Position numbers and translations under genes: made by a program. Below, in pieces: positions 28,880 to 37,908 of a stretch of DNA of 64,000 nucleotides (its first letter is position 1; each line of letters starts with the position of its first letter). The notes below the pieces were generated by a model. The model did not search any database. It was not told the origin of the DNA and was given only the letters and a program-made list of their open reading frames with translations. The stretch comes from Aeromicrobium sp. PE09-221. Lineage in GTDB: Bacteria; Actinomycetota; Actinomycetes; Propionibacteriales; Nocardioidaceae. The stretch is from assembly GCF_002174305.1 (NCBI RefSeq), contig NZ_MIJB01000002.1, forward strand, positions 62,001-126,000. Direction: 5' to 3'.

Positions 28880-29809
28880 ATGCTCGACGTGCGTCGCCTC
28901 ACCCTGCTGCGCGAGCTCCACCATCGCGGGACGATCGTGGAGGTCGCCGCCGCGCTCCACCAGTCGCCCTCGTCGGTGTCGCAGCAGCTGACCATCCTCG
29001 AACGCGAGGTCGGTGTCCCGCTGCTGCGCCGTACGGGCCGGCGGTTGACGCTCACCCCGCAGGCGGAGATCCTCGTCGGCCACACCGAGGCGATCGTGGC
29101 GCGTCTGGAGCTGGCGGAGACCGAGCTGGAAGAGTCGCTTGACGCCGCTGTCGGCACCGTGCGGATCGGCATCTTCCAGTCTGCGGCGCTCGCGCTCATG
29201 CCGCGGATGCTCGTGAGCCTGCGCGACACCCACCCCTTCGTGCGGGTCGAGATGCAGCAGCGCGAACCGGCCGCCGCGCTCGGGGCGACCTCGATCGGCG
29301 ATGTCGACCTCGTGGTGGCCGAGCAGTACCCCGGACATGCCGCGCCGTGGCATGCCGAGCTCGATCGGGTGCCGCTGTTCGCCGACCGCATCCGGCTCGT
29401 GACTCCCCGGGTGGGTCCGCTGGCCGAGATCACCGCGGTGGAGGAGGCGGCCACGGCACCGTGGACCATGGAGCCCGATGACGTCGCCTCCCGGCACTGG
29501 GCGGAGCAACGGTGTCGCGTCGCCGGATTCGAACCGGATGTGCGCTACGAGACTCCCGATCTCCAGGCCCAGATCGACCTCGTCGAGGCTGGTATCGCTG
29601 TGGCGCTCATCCCGGATCTCATGTGGCTCGGACGCGAGGCCGACGTGCGACTCCATGGCCTCGAGGGTGATCCGCGCCGACAGGTCTTCACCGCCACGCG
29701 GCCGTCCGTGACGCAGAGCCCGGCGATCGTGGCCTGTCGGGAGACGCTGATCAGCGTGGCCGCGAGCCTCGAAGAACCCAGTACGACTCCTGGCGTCCCT
29801 GCAGCCTGA
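28880..29809 (+). CDS. LysR family transcriptional regulator, probable putA regulator
   Basis: A 309-residue regulator with an N-terminal winged helix-turn-helix (LRELHHRGTIVEVAAALH, then SSVSQQLTILEREVG) and a C-terminal type-2 periplasmic-binding-like effector domain. LysR members usually control the divergent gene, here putA, with proline or an intermediate as co-inducer (inference). Its last 59 bases overlap the convergent methyltransferase-like gene. GAAGGA precedes the ATG. Confidence 0.9.
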   Translation: MLDVRRLTLLRELHHRGTIVEVAAALHQSPSSVSQQLTILEREVGVPLLRRTGRRLTLTPQAEILVGHTEAIVARLELAETELEESLDAAVGTVRIGIFQSAALALMPRMLVSLRDTHPFVRVEMQQREPAAALGATSIGDVDLVVAEQYPGHAAPWHAELDRVPLFADRIRLVTPRVGPLAEITAVEEAATAPWTMEPDDVASRHWAEQRCRVAGFEPDVRYETPDLQAQIDLVEAGIAVALIPDLMWLGREADVRLHGLEGDPRRQVFTATRPSVTQSPAIVACRETLISVAASLEEPSTTPGVPAA

Positions 29810-30368
29810 CCGGGACCTCGTGCGTCTCGACCCGTTCGAAGTGCTGGCGCAGCCTGCCGCGTACGGCGGGGGAGTCGGCCATCGACCAGACACAGAGGTG
29901 GCCGTCCGGGCGCAGACGCACTGCGCACTGCTGGATGAAGTCCTCCTCGTAGACCTGCGCATTGGCATCGTGCACGAGGAAGTCCGGCCCGTTGTCGACA
30001 TCGAGCACGATGGCATCGAGACTCATCCCCGACTGCGCGGCCACGATGTCGCGGACGTCCCCGGTCTCGATCGCGGTCCGAGGATCCGCCGCCAGCTCAC
30101 GGCCACCCGGGATGGTGTCATCGGCGAACCACCGCACGACATCGGGCTCCACCTCGGCGACGATCACCCGACCGGCACCTCCGTCGAGCAGAGCTCGGAG
30201 CGTGTAACCGAGCCCCAGACCACCGACGAGGACATCGCGGGCCCCCAGATCGAGCACCACCTGGGCGAGCAGCCGCTCGGAGCTGGCCTCGGCGTCGTCC
30301 ATCACGAAGACGCCGTTGACGCGGAGCTCGAGCGCGCCGTCCACACGGCGACGCAGGTGGGCGGTCAT
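29751..30368 (-). CDS. Spermidine synthase-like methyltransferase-fold protein
   Basis: A 205-residue Rossmann-fold protein of the SpeE-like group. LVGGLGLGYTLRALLD near residues 47-62 is the nucleotide-binding glycine motif, VIVAEVEPDVVRW follows with the acidic ribose-binding residue, and LDVDNGPDFL is motif D. The polyamine-binding residues of true spermidine synthases are not obvious and the protein is short, so substrate is unknown. It lies 25 bases after glpX on the same strand. Its 3' end overlaps the LysR gene by 59 bases, tail to tail. Confidence 0.75.
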   Translation of the reverse strand: MTAHLRRRVDGALELRVNGVFVMDDAEASSERLLAQVVLDLGARDVLVGGLGLGYTLRALLDGGAGRVIVAEVEPDVVRWFADDTIPGGRELAADPRTAIETGDVRDIVAAQSGMSLDAIVLDVDNGPDFLVHDANAQVYEEDFIQQCAVRLRPDGHLCVWSMADSPAVRGRLRQHFERVETHEVPVRLQGRQESYWVLRGSRPR

Positions 30369-30393
30369 GCCATCGTGGCCCAGGGCGCGACGC

Positions 30394-31401
30394 TCACTGG
30401 TCGTAGTCGACCGCCGAGTAGGCGCGCAGCTTGCTCAGACGGTGCTCGCTGAAGATCTTGCGGATGGTTCCCGAGCGCGACCGCATGACGATCGATTCGG
30501 TGTAGGCGACGGGACCGGCATAGCGGACACCCTGCATGAGCTCGCCATCGGTGATGCCGGTCGCCACGAAGAAGCAGTCATCGGCGCTGACCAGATCATC
30601 CGTGGAGAGCACCCGGTCGAGGTCGTGCCCGGCATCGAGGGCCTGCTGGCGCTCCTCATCGTCCTTGGGGGTCAGACGACCCTGGATGACGCCGCCGATG
30701 GCCTTCATGGCGCAGGCGGTGATGATGCCCTCGGGAGTACCGCCGATCCCGACGAGCAGATCCACGCCGGTGGCGGGACGGGCCGCCATGATGGCGCCGG
30801 CGATATCACCATCGGTGATGAACTTGATGCGGGCGCCGGTCGACCGGATCTCGTCGACGAGGTGCTGGTGGCGCGGCCGGTCCAGCAGACAGACGGTCAC
30901 GTCCGCGACCTGGATGCCCTTGGCCTTGGCGACGATCGCGATGTTCTCCGAGACAGGAAGGCGGATGTCGACCGAGTCGGCCGCCTCAGGACCGGCCACC
31001 AGCTTCTCCATGTAGAAGACGGCTGAGGGATCGTACATGGCGCCGCGTGGCGCCACCGCCATGACGGAGATGGAGTTCGGCATGCTCTTGGCCGTCAGGG
31101 TGGTGCCGTCGATCGGATCGACCGCGACATCGCACTCCGGACCGTGGCCGTCGCCCACGTGTTCGCCGTTGTACAGCATGGGGGCATTGTCCTTCTCGCC
31201 CTCGCCGATCACGACCACGCCGTCCATCGCCACGGTGTTGACGAGACTGCGCATCGCGTTGACGGCGACCCCGTCCGCGCCGTTCTTGTCGCCGCGGCCC
31301 ACCCAGCGTCCCGCGGCCAGGGCACCGGCCTCGGTCACCCGGACCAGATCGAGGGCGAGATTGCGGTCAGGGGCATCGACGGCAGGCGTGAGAGTCTCCA
31401 C
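30394..31401 (-). CDS. glpX: Fructose-1,6-bisphosphatase class II
   Basis: A 335-residue metal-dependent phosphatase for gluconeogenesis, dephosphorylating fructose 1,6-bisphosphate to fructose 6-phosphate. Metal-binding motifs [15 protein letters not shown] (about 62-76) and VDPIDGTTL (about 94-102) are intact, as is GIGGTPEG. This is the form found in actinobacteria (M. tuberculosis Rv1099c). GTG 31401 is 6 nt after a minus-strand TAGGAT box (31413-31408), so the mRNA is probably leaderless. Confidence 0.95.
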   Translation of the reverse strand: METLTPAVDAPDRNLALDLVRVTEAGALAAGRWVGRGDKNGADGVAVNAMRSLVNTVAMDGVVVIGEGEKDNAPMLYNGEHVGDGHGPECDVAVDPIDGTTLTAKSMPNSISVMAVAPRGAMYDPSAVFYMEKLVAGPEAADSVDIRLPVSENIAIVAKAKGIQVADVTVCLLDRPRHQHLVDEIRSTGARIKFITDGDIAGAIMAARPATGVDLLVGIGGTPEGIITACAMKAIGGVIQGRLTPKDDEERQQALDAGHDLDRVLSTDDLVSADDCFFVATGITDGELMQGVRYAGPVAYTESIVMRSRSGTIRKIFSEHRLSKLRAYSAVDYDQ

Positions 31402-31473
31402 ACCGGCATCCTAACGGGGTTCGCGGGGGTCGCTAGGGTGGCGGTCGTTCGGGTACCACGATCCAGGAGAACG

Positions 31474-32016
31474 ATGAGCGGCTACGGCGGCGCGAATGCC
31501 AAGATGAGCGACGTCCTGCGCAGTGTCCTGCTGCTGACCGCGGGTGTGCTCGTGGTGTTCGTCATCGGCCGGCTCTTCTTCACCGTCGAACCGGACCGTC
31601 CTGTCTCGGAGGTCGACTACGTCACCGCCGCCGAGGGTGTGGAGCCGACCGCGGGCTTCGATCCCTGGCTGCCCGAGCAGCTGCCCGACGGCTGGATGGC
31701 CAATTCCGCGCGGATCGACGCCAGCACCTGGGAGATGGGGGTTGTCACCGATGATGACGAGTTCATCGGAATCCGCCAGCTGCTCGACGGCGAGGGCGAG
31801 GCCCTCGGCCGGGCGATCGACGACGACCCTCGCGAGGAGACCGTGAACGGCGTGGTGTGGCACGTGGGAGAGTCGGGTGACGAGCTCGTCTACGCCACTA
31901 CTGAGAACGATGTGACGACGGTCGTGAGGTCGACGACCTCAGCCGATGTGACCCGTGACTATGTGTCGTCGCTGGTGCGGTTCTCCGAGCTCGCCTCGGC
32001 GGATGCGAGCCGCTGA
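31474..32016 (+). CDS. DUF4245-type membrane-anchored protein
   Basis: A 180-residue protein with one N-terminal transmembrane helix (about 18-36, [19 protein letters not shown]) and an acidic extracytoplasmic domain. [21 protein letters not shown] is the recognisable DUF4245 core. It occupies the place of Rv1100 beside glpX. Function is unknown. AGGAG precedes the ATG. Its last 58 bases overlap xseB, which runs in the opposite direction. Confidence 0.8.
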   Translation: MSGYGGANAKMSDVLRSVLLLTAGVLVVFVIGRLFFTVEPDRPVSEVDYVTAAEGVEPTAGFDPWLPEQLPDGWMANSARIDASTWEMGVVTDDDEFIGIRQLLDGEGEALGRAIDDDPREETVNGVVWHVGESGDELVYATTENDVTTVVRSTTSADVTRDYVSSLVRFSELASADASR

Positions 32017-32198
32017 CGGGCACCGTCGAGCCACGTCTGGCAGATCTCGGCGAGCTCCTCGCCGCGTTCCCACAGCGCCAGGGACTCCTCGAGCGTGGTG
32101 CCGCCCGTCTCGAGTTTTTGGACGATGCCGATGAGTTCGTCGCGGGCCTGCTCGTAGCTCAGCTCCGGGCCGGTGCCGGGCAGGGCGTCAGTGCTCAT
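31959..32198 (-). CDS. xseB: Exodeoxyribonuclease VII small subunit
   Basis: A 79-residue subunit that forms the helical part of ExoVII with XseA. The signature [18 protein letters not shown]...[14 protein letters not shown] is present at about residues 15-50. GAGGAGC lies upstream of the ATG. It overlaps the xseA 3' end by 11 bases, so the two are translationally coupled; it also overlaps the convergent DUF4245 gene by 58 bases. Confidence 0.93.
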   Translation of the reverse strand: MSTDALPGTGPELSYEQARDELIGIVQKLETGGTTLEESLALWERGEELAEICQTWLDGARQRLASAEASSENRTSDDT

Positions 32199-33414
32199 GG
32201 CGGTGCTCCTCGATGGTCTCGATGCGGGCGGTGAGCAGCCCGTCGGTGACGTGGATGGTGAGGTGGTCGCCCGCGACGACCTGCTCGGTGCTCGTGACCG
32301 GATGGCCGTCGGCGCCGAGCGCCACGGCGTACCCGCGTTGCAGGGTGTTCAGGGGCGACAGCGCCCGGACGCGGGCCAGATGGTGGCTGATCTCGTCGTG
32401 GGCGCGATCGAGTCTCATGCCGACCGCGCGGCGTACCCGTTCGCGATGCTGGTCGACGAGGGCCTGCTGGACATCGACCACGGTGGTGGGGGTGGCCAGC
32501 ACCGGACGGGTGCGCAGGGTGGTCAGCGCGTGGGATTCGCGGTCGATGAGGGACCGCAGTGCTTGACGCCCGCGGGCGCGCATCTGGACGAGCCCGTTCA
32601 GCTCGTCGGCCACATCGGGCACGATGCGCTTGGCAGCGTCCGTGGGGGTGGAGGCGCGCAGATCGGCGACGAGATCGAGCAGAGGGATATCGGGCTCGTG
32701 GCCGATGGCGCTCACGACCGGCGTGGTGACGGCATGTACCGCGCGGATCAACGACTCATCGGAGAAGGGCAGCAGATCCTCGACGCTGCCCCCGCCGCGC
32801 GCGATGACGATGAGGTCGATCTCCGGGTCCGCATCGAGAGCCCGCAGCTCAGCGATGACCTGGGCGGCGCTCTGCGGCCCCTGCATCAGCGCATATCGGA
32901 CCCGGAGAGGAGCGCCGGCCCACCGGAGCCGGACATTCTCGACGACATCGCGCTCGGCGGCCGAAGCCTTGCCCGTGATGAGGCCGATGCCCCCGGGCAG
33001 GAGCGGCAGGGCCCGTTTGAGCCGGGGATCGAACAACCCCTCGGCGGCGAGCAGCTGCTTGCGACGCTCGAGCTGGGCCAGCAATTCGCCCTCACCGGCC
33101 GGGCGGATCTCCCGGATGGCGAGCGAGAGGCGGCCGCTGGGCTGGTAGAAGTCGGGTTTGGCGTGCACGACGACGCGGGCCCCCTCCGTCACGGGCGCCG
33201 GGGAGGAGTCGAGCACGCTGGCGTGGCAGGTCGCCTGGATGCTCATGGTGGCCTCGAGATCGCGCAGTGTCAGGAAGCAGACTCCGCGGCGACGGTTGAG
33301 CTGGGCGATCTCCGCCTCGACCCACACGGCCCCCAAGCGCCCGATATAAGTGCCGATCAGCCCAGAGATCTGCCGCAACGGTGCGGGAGCGTCCGGACTG
33401 GTCTCGAGGGCCAT
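32188..33414 (-). CDS. xseA: Exodeoxyribonuclease VII large subunit
   Basis: A 408-residue catalytic subunit degrading single-stranded DNA to oligonucleotides. It has the N-terminal OB-fold (about residues 15-105), the catalytic region with [13 protein letters not shown] and [17 protein letters not shown], and a C-terminal coiled-coil part that binds XseB. The ATG is 6 nt after a minus-strand TAAGGT box (33426-33421). It is divergent from ispH, as Rv1108c is from lytB2 in M. tuberculosis. Confidence 0.95.
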   Translation of the reverse strand: MALETSPDAPAPLRQISGLIGTYIGRLGAVWVEAEIAQLNRRRGVCFLTLRDLEATMSIQATCHASVLDSSPAPVTEGARVVVHAKPDFYQPSGRLSLAIREIRPAGEGELLAQLERRKQLLAAEGLFDPRLKRALPLLPGGIGLITGKASAAERDVVENVRLRWAGAPLRVRYALMQGPQSAAQVIAELRALDADPEIDLIVIARGGGSVEDLLPFSDESLIRAVHAVTTPVVSAIGHEPDIPLLDLVADLRASTPTDAAKRIVPDVADELNGLVQMRARGRQALRSLIDRESHALTTLRTRPVLATPTTVVDVQQALVDQHRERVRRAVGMRLDRAHDEISHHLARVRALSPLNTLQRGYAVALGADGHPVTSTEQVVAGDHLTIHVTDGLLTARIETIEEHRHEH

Positions 33415-33469
33415 GGGGCGACCTTACCCAGCGCGACCGACAGTCCCGCCGGCGGTTTCGCGGGCAGTT

Positions 33470-33525
33470 AGAGGTTCCACCGATAGGGGAGACTACTGCG
33501 CGCCACCCCCATTGGTGGAACCTCT
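33470..33525. repeat. Inverted repeat between xseA and ispH
   Basis: AGAGGTTCCACC (33470-33481) and its exact complement (33514-33525) are separated by 32 bases. The right arm ends 13 bases before the ispH ATG. No second copy is seen in the window. It may be an operator for ispH or a hairpin in its leader. Confidence 0.7.
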
Positions 33526-33538
33526 TAGGATGAGGGTC

Positions 33539-34528
33539 ATGACGTCCTCGGTCGAACTCGGCATGCCCTCGATGGGTGGCTCGGTCCTCCTGGCCGATCC
33601 TCGCGGCTACTGCGCGGGGGTGGACCGTGCCGTGATCACGGTCGAGAAGGCACTCGATCTCTATGGTGCGCCTGTCTATGTCCGCAAGCAGATCGTGCAC
33701 AACAAGCATGTGGTGCAGAACCTCGCCGCACGGGGCGCGATCTTCGTGGAGGAGCTCGACGAGGTCCCCGAGGGCTCCACGGTGGTCTTCTCGGCGCACG
33801 GAGTCTCGCCGGCCGTCCATGCCCAGGCCGCCGAGCGTGATCTCAAGACGATCGACGCCACCTGCCCGCTGGTGACCAAGGTCCACCATGAGGCGAAGCG
33901 TTTCGCCAAGGAGGACTACCGCATCCTGCTGATCGGGCACGCCGGTCACGAGGAGGTCGAGGGCACGGCGGGCGAGGCTCCCGAGCACATCACCCTCGTG
34001 GAGCACCCCGATGACGTCGATGCCCTGGAGTTCGAGGAGGGCACCCGGCTCTCGTGGCTCTCGCAGACGACGCTGAGTGTCGACGAGACGATGGAGACCG
34101 TCCGCCGGTTGCGCGAGAAGTTCCCGCAGCTGGAGGATCCGCCGAGCGACGACATCTGCTATGCCACCCAGAATCGCCAGGTCGCGGTCAAGGAGATCGC
34201 CAAGGACGCCGAGCTCGTCATCGTCGTCGGCTCGGCCAATTCATCGAACTCGGTGCGCCTGGTCGAGGTGGCCCTGGAAGGCGGTGCCCGTGCCGCCTAC
34301 CGGATCGACGACATCAGCGAGATCGACGACGCGTGGCTGGACGGCGTGACCACCGTGGGTGTCACCTCCGGCGCGTCGGTGCCCGATGACCTCGTGCAGG
34401 ACGTGCTGGGCTACCTCGCCGAGCGCGGAATCGGCGACGCGCGGGCCATCCGCACCGCCGAGGAGTCGCTCATGTTCGCCCTGCCGCCCGAGCTGCGCCG
34501 CGATCTGAAGGCCGCCGGCCAGAGCTGA
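33539..34528 (+). CDS. ispH: 4-hydroxy-3-methylbut-2-enyl diphosphate reductase
   Basis: A 329-residue Fe-S enzyme, last step of the MEP pathway, giving IPP and DMAPP. The three cluster cysteines are Cys25 (PRGYCAGV), Cys109 (DATCPLV) and Cys207 (DDICYATQ). The start at 33539 is chosen over far-upstream in-frame codons because family members begin shortly before [21 protein letters not shown] lies just upstream. It feeds the same isoprenoid route as the Z-prenyl synthase at 18.5 kb. A hairpin at 34534-34563 follows the stop. Confidence 0.96.
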   Translation: MTSSVELGMPSMGGSVLLADPRGYCAGVDRAVITVEKALDLYGAPVYVRKQIVHNKHVVQNLAARGAIFVEELDEVPEGSTVVFSAHGVSPAVHAQAAERDLKTIDATCPLVTKVHHEAKRFAKEDYRILLIGHAGHEEVEGTAGEAPEHITLVEHPDDVDALEFEEGTRLSWLSQTTLSVDETMETVRRLREKFPQLEDPPSDDICYATQNRQVAVKEIAKDAELVIVVGSANSSNSVRLVEVALEGGARAAYRIDDISEIDDAWLDGVTTVGVTSGASVPDDLVQDVLGYLAERGIGDARAIRTAEESLMFALPPELRRDLKAAGQS

Positions 34529-34533
34529 CCGCC

Positions 34534-34563
34534 CCGATCAGGACGAGATGGTGTCCTGATCGG
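34534..34563. terminator. Convergent hairpin inside the 3' end of the downstream gene
   Basis: An 11-bp perfect stem CCGATCAGGAC (34534-34544 with 34553-34563) with an eight-base loop begins six bases after the ispH stop and covers the last codons and stop of the convergent membrane protein gene. It could terminate both transcripts. Confidence 0.65.
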
Positions 34564-35629
34564 AGTCGTCCTCGTCCTCGCTGTATCGACGCTGCCGTTC
34601 GCGCTGACCGTGCGTCAGCCGGCGCAGATCCGTCTCCGAATCGAAGCTCGAGCCGAGCCCGCCGGCCACGACGCCCATCGCGGCGCTGAGCCAGGCGATG
34701 TCGAGATAGTTCACGAAGCTCGCATCCTGGTCGAGGATCACGCTCATGAATTCGGGGTCGATGACGACGAGACTGGTCAAGAGGATCAGCACCACCAGCA
34801 CGGCGTACAGCACCAGTACGCACAGGAACAGCGTAGCGATCGTCGAGAGGTTGTAGAGCAGCACCACGGTGGACAGACGTTCCTGGACGGGCTTGTCCCA
34901 GAGCCGGTTGCTGACGATCAGCCACGCGACCATCACCGTCATTGCCAACAGGCCGATCAGCAGCAGACGCGCGGTGGACAGGTAGTTCGACATCTGCCAG
35001 ATGGAGTTGTAGAAGATGCCGAAGGCGCCGGTGGCCGAAGCTGCCGCCAGGGCGCTGGAGAGTCGAGGTGCCGTGCGCCAGGGGTCGTTCGCCATCGTCA
35101 TGCCCAGGACCATGCGTAGACCTCCGGCCGTCTGGTTGGAGGTGAGCTCGCGGTGTCCGGACTCGTCGAGCACCTCCCCCCAGTGACCCCAGCGCAACCG
35201 GTGGGCATCGGGATCCAGATCGCCGTCCACCGGCACGAGACGCAGCGCGCAGGCCATGAGGACGGTGAGGATGCGTCGCTTGGTGGTCACCGCGCCAAGG
35301 GTGGGGCAGGAGATGACGCCTACCTTCTCGTCTGGGAAGATCTCCGCGATCAGCGGCCGACTGCCGCGATGCCGGGGGATCTCGGTGAGCAGGAGCACGA
35401 CATCGATGCGCTCGTACTTCTCGGCGATGCGGCTCGCGACATCGAAGTCGAGGGAGTTGTCGGGTCGCAGACGGATGGTCTCGGTCTGGGTATACAGCTC
35501 CACCGGCGGACTGAAAGTCGTCTCCAGCTGGGTCCGAAGCTCGTCCTTGATCGAGTCGACGCGGCGGCTCGGCAGGCCCGGGTCGGCAACGACCAGGACA
35601 TTGACCCCACGCGCGGTCTCGTCGGTCAT
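34538..35629 (-). CDS. Conserved actinobacterial membrane protein of unknown function
   Basis: A 363-residue protein with a soluble N-terminal domain of about 200 residues starting VNVLVVADPGLPSRR, then four predicted helices and an acidic Ser/Asp-rich C-tail (EDEDDSDQDTISS). Similar proteins are common in actinobacteria and, as I recall, are sometimes labelled methylenetetrahydrofolate dehydrogenase without visible support; no such motifs are seen here. The segment GVISCPTLGAVTTKRRI and LTHGQRERQRR near the C-terminus look conserved. AGGAG precedes the ATG. Role unknown. Confidence 0.8.
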   Translation of the reverse strand: MTDETARGVNVLVVADPGLPSRRVDSIKDELRTQLETTFSPPVELYTQTETIRLRPDNSLDFDVASRIAEKYERIDVVLLLTEIPRHRGSRPLIAEIFPDEKVGVISCPTLGAVTTKRRILTVLMACALRLVPVDGDLDPDAHRLRWGHWGEVLDESGHRELTSNQTAGGLRMVLGMTMANDPWRTAPRLSSALAAASATGAFGIFYNSIWQMSNYLSTARLLLIGLLAMTVMVAWLIVSNRLWDKPVQERLSTVVLLYNLSTIATLFLCVLVLYAVLVVLILLTSLVVIDPEFMSVILDQDASFVNYLDIAWLSAAMGVVAGGLGSSFDSETDLRRLTHGQRERQRRYSEDEDDSDQDTISS

Positions 35630-35752
35630 GCATCATCTCCTGGACAGCGGGTCGGGGCAGGGGACCTTCAGCTTCGCAGGAGCTTCGGTATGCCACCACC
35701 GGAGCCGTCATGGAGCGGTGACATGAAGGGCGTTGGCCGCCTTCGAGCGAGA

Positions 35753-36187
35753 TCAGCGGGCGGGCGCGGGACTGTTGACGATCCGCGCGACGATGATCAG
35801 CAGCGCCAGCGCGTGACCGATCAACAAGGGGACACCGAAGGCGATCGTGCCGGACAGGGCCCGCCCGAGGATGCCGACATCCTCGGGCGTCCCGTCCAGG
35901 ACGAGCGCCGAGCCGAAGAAGGCCGAGACGAGCACCATCGCGGCGGCGAAGATCACCGGCGGGGCGACGCCGGCGGCGAAGAGCGCGTCGGGACGGACCG
36001 CGAGGGGGAGTGTCGCCACGATCAGGACGAAGCCGAGGGAGAACGGCAGACCGAGGCGATGGTCGAGCAGATCGAGGGAGATGACGAAGGTCAGGGCGAC
36101 GATGGCCAGCACGATGGCCTGCCGGGCGGTCAGATCGTGACTCGCCAGGGTGCGGGGTGCGCGCAGCAGCGCCGAGGCCATGGTCAT
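35753..36187 (-). CDS. DUF6542-like membrane protein
   Basis: A 144-residue protein with four predicted helices (about residues 22-42, 47-65, 73-95 and 105-135). It lies between ispH and ychF as M. tuberculosis Rv1111c does and fits the DUF6542 pattern, though this is judged by position and hydrophobicity. ATG 36187 overlaps the rmuC stop (ATGA), so it is the second gene of an rmuC operon. Function unknown. Confidence 0.7.
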   Translation of the reverse strand: MTMASALLRAPRTLASHDLTARQAIVLAIVALTFVISLDLLDHRLGLPFSLGFVLIVATLPLAVRPDALFAAGVAPPVIFAAAMVLVSAFFGSALVLDGTPEDVGILGRALSGTIAFGVPLLIGHALALLIIVARIVNSPAPAR

Positions 36188-37242
36188 GACGTTAACCGAT
36201 CCGTGAGCTCGGATGCGGTCATCTGACGGGGTGTCGTGTCGATGAGTCGCGGTGGATCGAGGGGCGCCTCGCTGACCTGGAGGTCCTGGAGGCGTCGGGC
36301 GCTGACGAGAACCCGCGATTCGATCGAGGCGATGGCGTCGTTGTAGGAGCGGACCGCCTTGTCGAGGGCGCCGCCGACCCGGTCGAGGTGGCCCGCCGCG
36401 GTGCCCAGCCTCTCGTAGAGTTCCCGAGCGGCGTGATGGATGTCCCTCGCGTTCTCGGCGAGCTGCTCCTGTGTCCAGGCGAAGGCGACCGTGCGCAACA
36501 GCGCGACGAGGGTCGTGGGGGTGGCGAGGATGACCTGCCGGCTCGCCGCGTACTCCAGTAACGAGGCATCGCCCTCGAGCGCCGCGGAGAGGAAGGACTC
36601 GCCGGGGACGAAGAGCACCACGAACTCGGGGGCGTTGTCGAACTGACGCCAGTAGGTCTTGGCGGCCAGCTGATCGACATGGGTGCGCACCTGGCGGGCA
36701 TGGCGCCGCAGGTGGGCGGCGGCTTCGTCGTCGTCCTCGGCCTGGGCGACGTCCAGATAGGCGTCGAGCGGCACCTTGGCGTCGACGACGACGGACTTGC
36801 CTCCGGCGAGATGGACGAGCATGTCGGGGCGTAGCCGGCCGTCATCGCCGCTGGTGCTCACCTGCAGGTCGAAATCACAACGCTCGACCATGCCGGCGAG
36901 CTCGGCGGTGCGCCGCAGATGCATCTCACCCCAGCGCCCGCGTACCTGCGGCCGGCGCAGCGCCGTGGACAGCGAGGCCGTCTCCCTCCGGAGCTGTTCG
37001 CTGGTGAAGCGCACGGAGTCGACCTGTTCGCGCAACTGCGCCTGCCAGGCCGTGCCCTGGGATTCGAGGTCGCGTAACCGCGAGTCGAAGCGCTCGATGC
37101 TCCGCGTGACAGGTTCCATCGCCAGTCGTGCGGAGTCGGCGTCCACCGGGGCGGGGGCACGACGAGATGCCGTGAGCTGCCCGGCGATGAACCCCAGCGC
37201 GAGGGCCAGGAGGGCGACGATCAGGAGTGCGAAGGCGTCCAT
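36184..37242 (-). CDS. rmuC: DNA recombination protein RmuC
   Basis: A 352-residue protein: one N-terminal membrane helix (ALLIVALLALALGFIAGQLTA), a coiled coil to about residue 90, then a PD-(D/E)XK-like RmuC domain with RGRWGEMHLRRTAELAGM and VVVDAKVPLDAYLD. RmuC limits inversions at short repeats in E. coli. No ribosome site stronger than AGTGGGG is seen before ATG 37242. The 234 bases between this gene and the MhuD-like gene hold nothing I can support. Confidence 0.92.
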   Translation of the reverse strand: MDAFALLIVALLALALGFIAGQLTASRRAPAPVDADSARLAMEPVTRSIERFDSRLRDLESQGTAWQAQLREQVDSVRFTSEQLRRETASLSTALRRPQVRGRWGEMHLRRTAELAGMVERCDFDLQVSTSGDDGRLRPDMLVHLAGGKSVVVDAKVPLDAYLDVAQAEDDDEAAAHLRRHARQVRTHVDQLAAKTYWRQFDNAPEFVVLFVPGESFLSAALEGDASLLEYAASRQVILATPTTLVALLRTVAFAWTQEQLAENARDIHHAARELYERLGTAAGHLDRVGGALDKAVRSYNDAIASIESRVLVSARRLQDLQVSEAPLDPPRLIDTTPRQMTASELTDRLTS

Positions 37243-37476
37243 AGCCCCACTCTGACCTCACCCACCGACAAAACCGGGCACGTCCTCCCACCCGGGCTCG
37301 GGCGGTAGCCCATCAACCTCACCTCGCGCCGGGCGGACCGGTGGCGGTACGTCGCCAACCTGATCAGGCGGGCGGATTCGTTTCATGACGTACCTTCACT
37401 CCCGAGATGGGGCTGGCCCGGTCGATGTCGACGACGGTGGAAGGGACGGCTCGACGTGCCGCGGCGGCCCGGGGCG

Positions 37477-37803
37477 TCAGTTCCCGGAGCCGCCGGCGAC
37501 CTCATAGGACCAGAGTTCGCTGTGGGTGCCGACCGGCTTCTGCGGCTCGCCGCCCTCGCGCTCGCTTTCCGAGCGGTGCCCGTGGCCGAAGGCAGCCGAG
37601 TTCATCCAGGCCTGGAAGGACTCCTCGTCGCGCCAGCGGGTGACGACGAGCCACTGCTCGCGGTCATCCGTGGGCTTCAAGAGCTCGAAACCCTCGAACC
37701 CCTCCTGGCCGTCGACGGCACCCGCACGCTTGGCGAAGCGGTGGGCCAGCTCGTCGCCGCTGTCCTTGGGGACCGTGATCGCGTTGATCTTGATGATGCT
37801 CAT
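37477..37803 (-). CDS. MhuD/IsdG-like heme-degrading monooxygenase (ABM domain)
   Basis: A 108-residue antibiotic-biosynthesis-monooxygenase fold protein. Asn7 (KINAI) and Trp66 (FQAWM) match the catalytic Asn and Trp of mycobacterial MhuD; a His is present at 74 or 76 near the expected heme ligand His75, but the segment GHGHRSESE differs in length from MhuD. It probably opens heme to release iron. No iron-box could be confirmed upstream and no heme importer is adjacent. It is a monocistronic gene. Confidence 0.82.
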   Translation of the reverse strand: MSIIKINAITVPKDSGDELAHRFAKRAGAVDGQEGFEGFELLKPTDDREQWLVVTRWRDEESFQAWMNSAAFGHGHRSESEREGGEPQKPVGTHSELWSYEVAGGSGN

Positions 37804-37908
37804 GCCGCCATCCTCCCACCTGACCCCTGGTCGGTGAGACAGCGTCCATTCTGAGCGAACGGCGGTGCGGCAGCGTCTGTTCCGACAGACAGACAGACGG
37901 ACGCCTAT

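Noticed and set aside
28798..29469. Upstream in-frame extension of putA
   Set aside because: The extension is antisense to the LysR gene and Ser/Arg-rich; the -10 box at 28804-28809 places the start at 28797.
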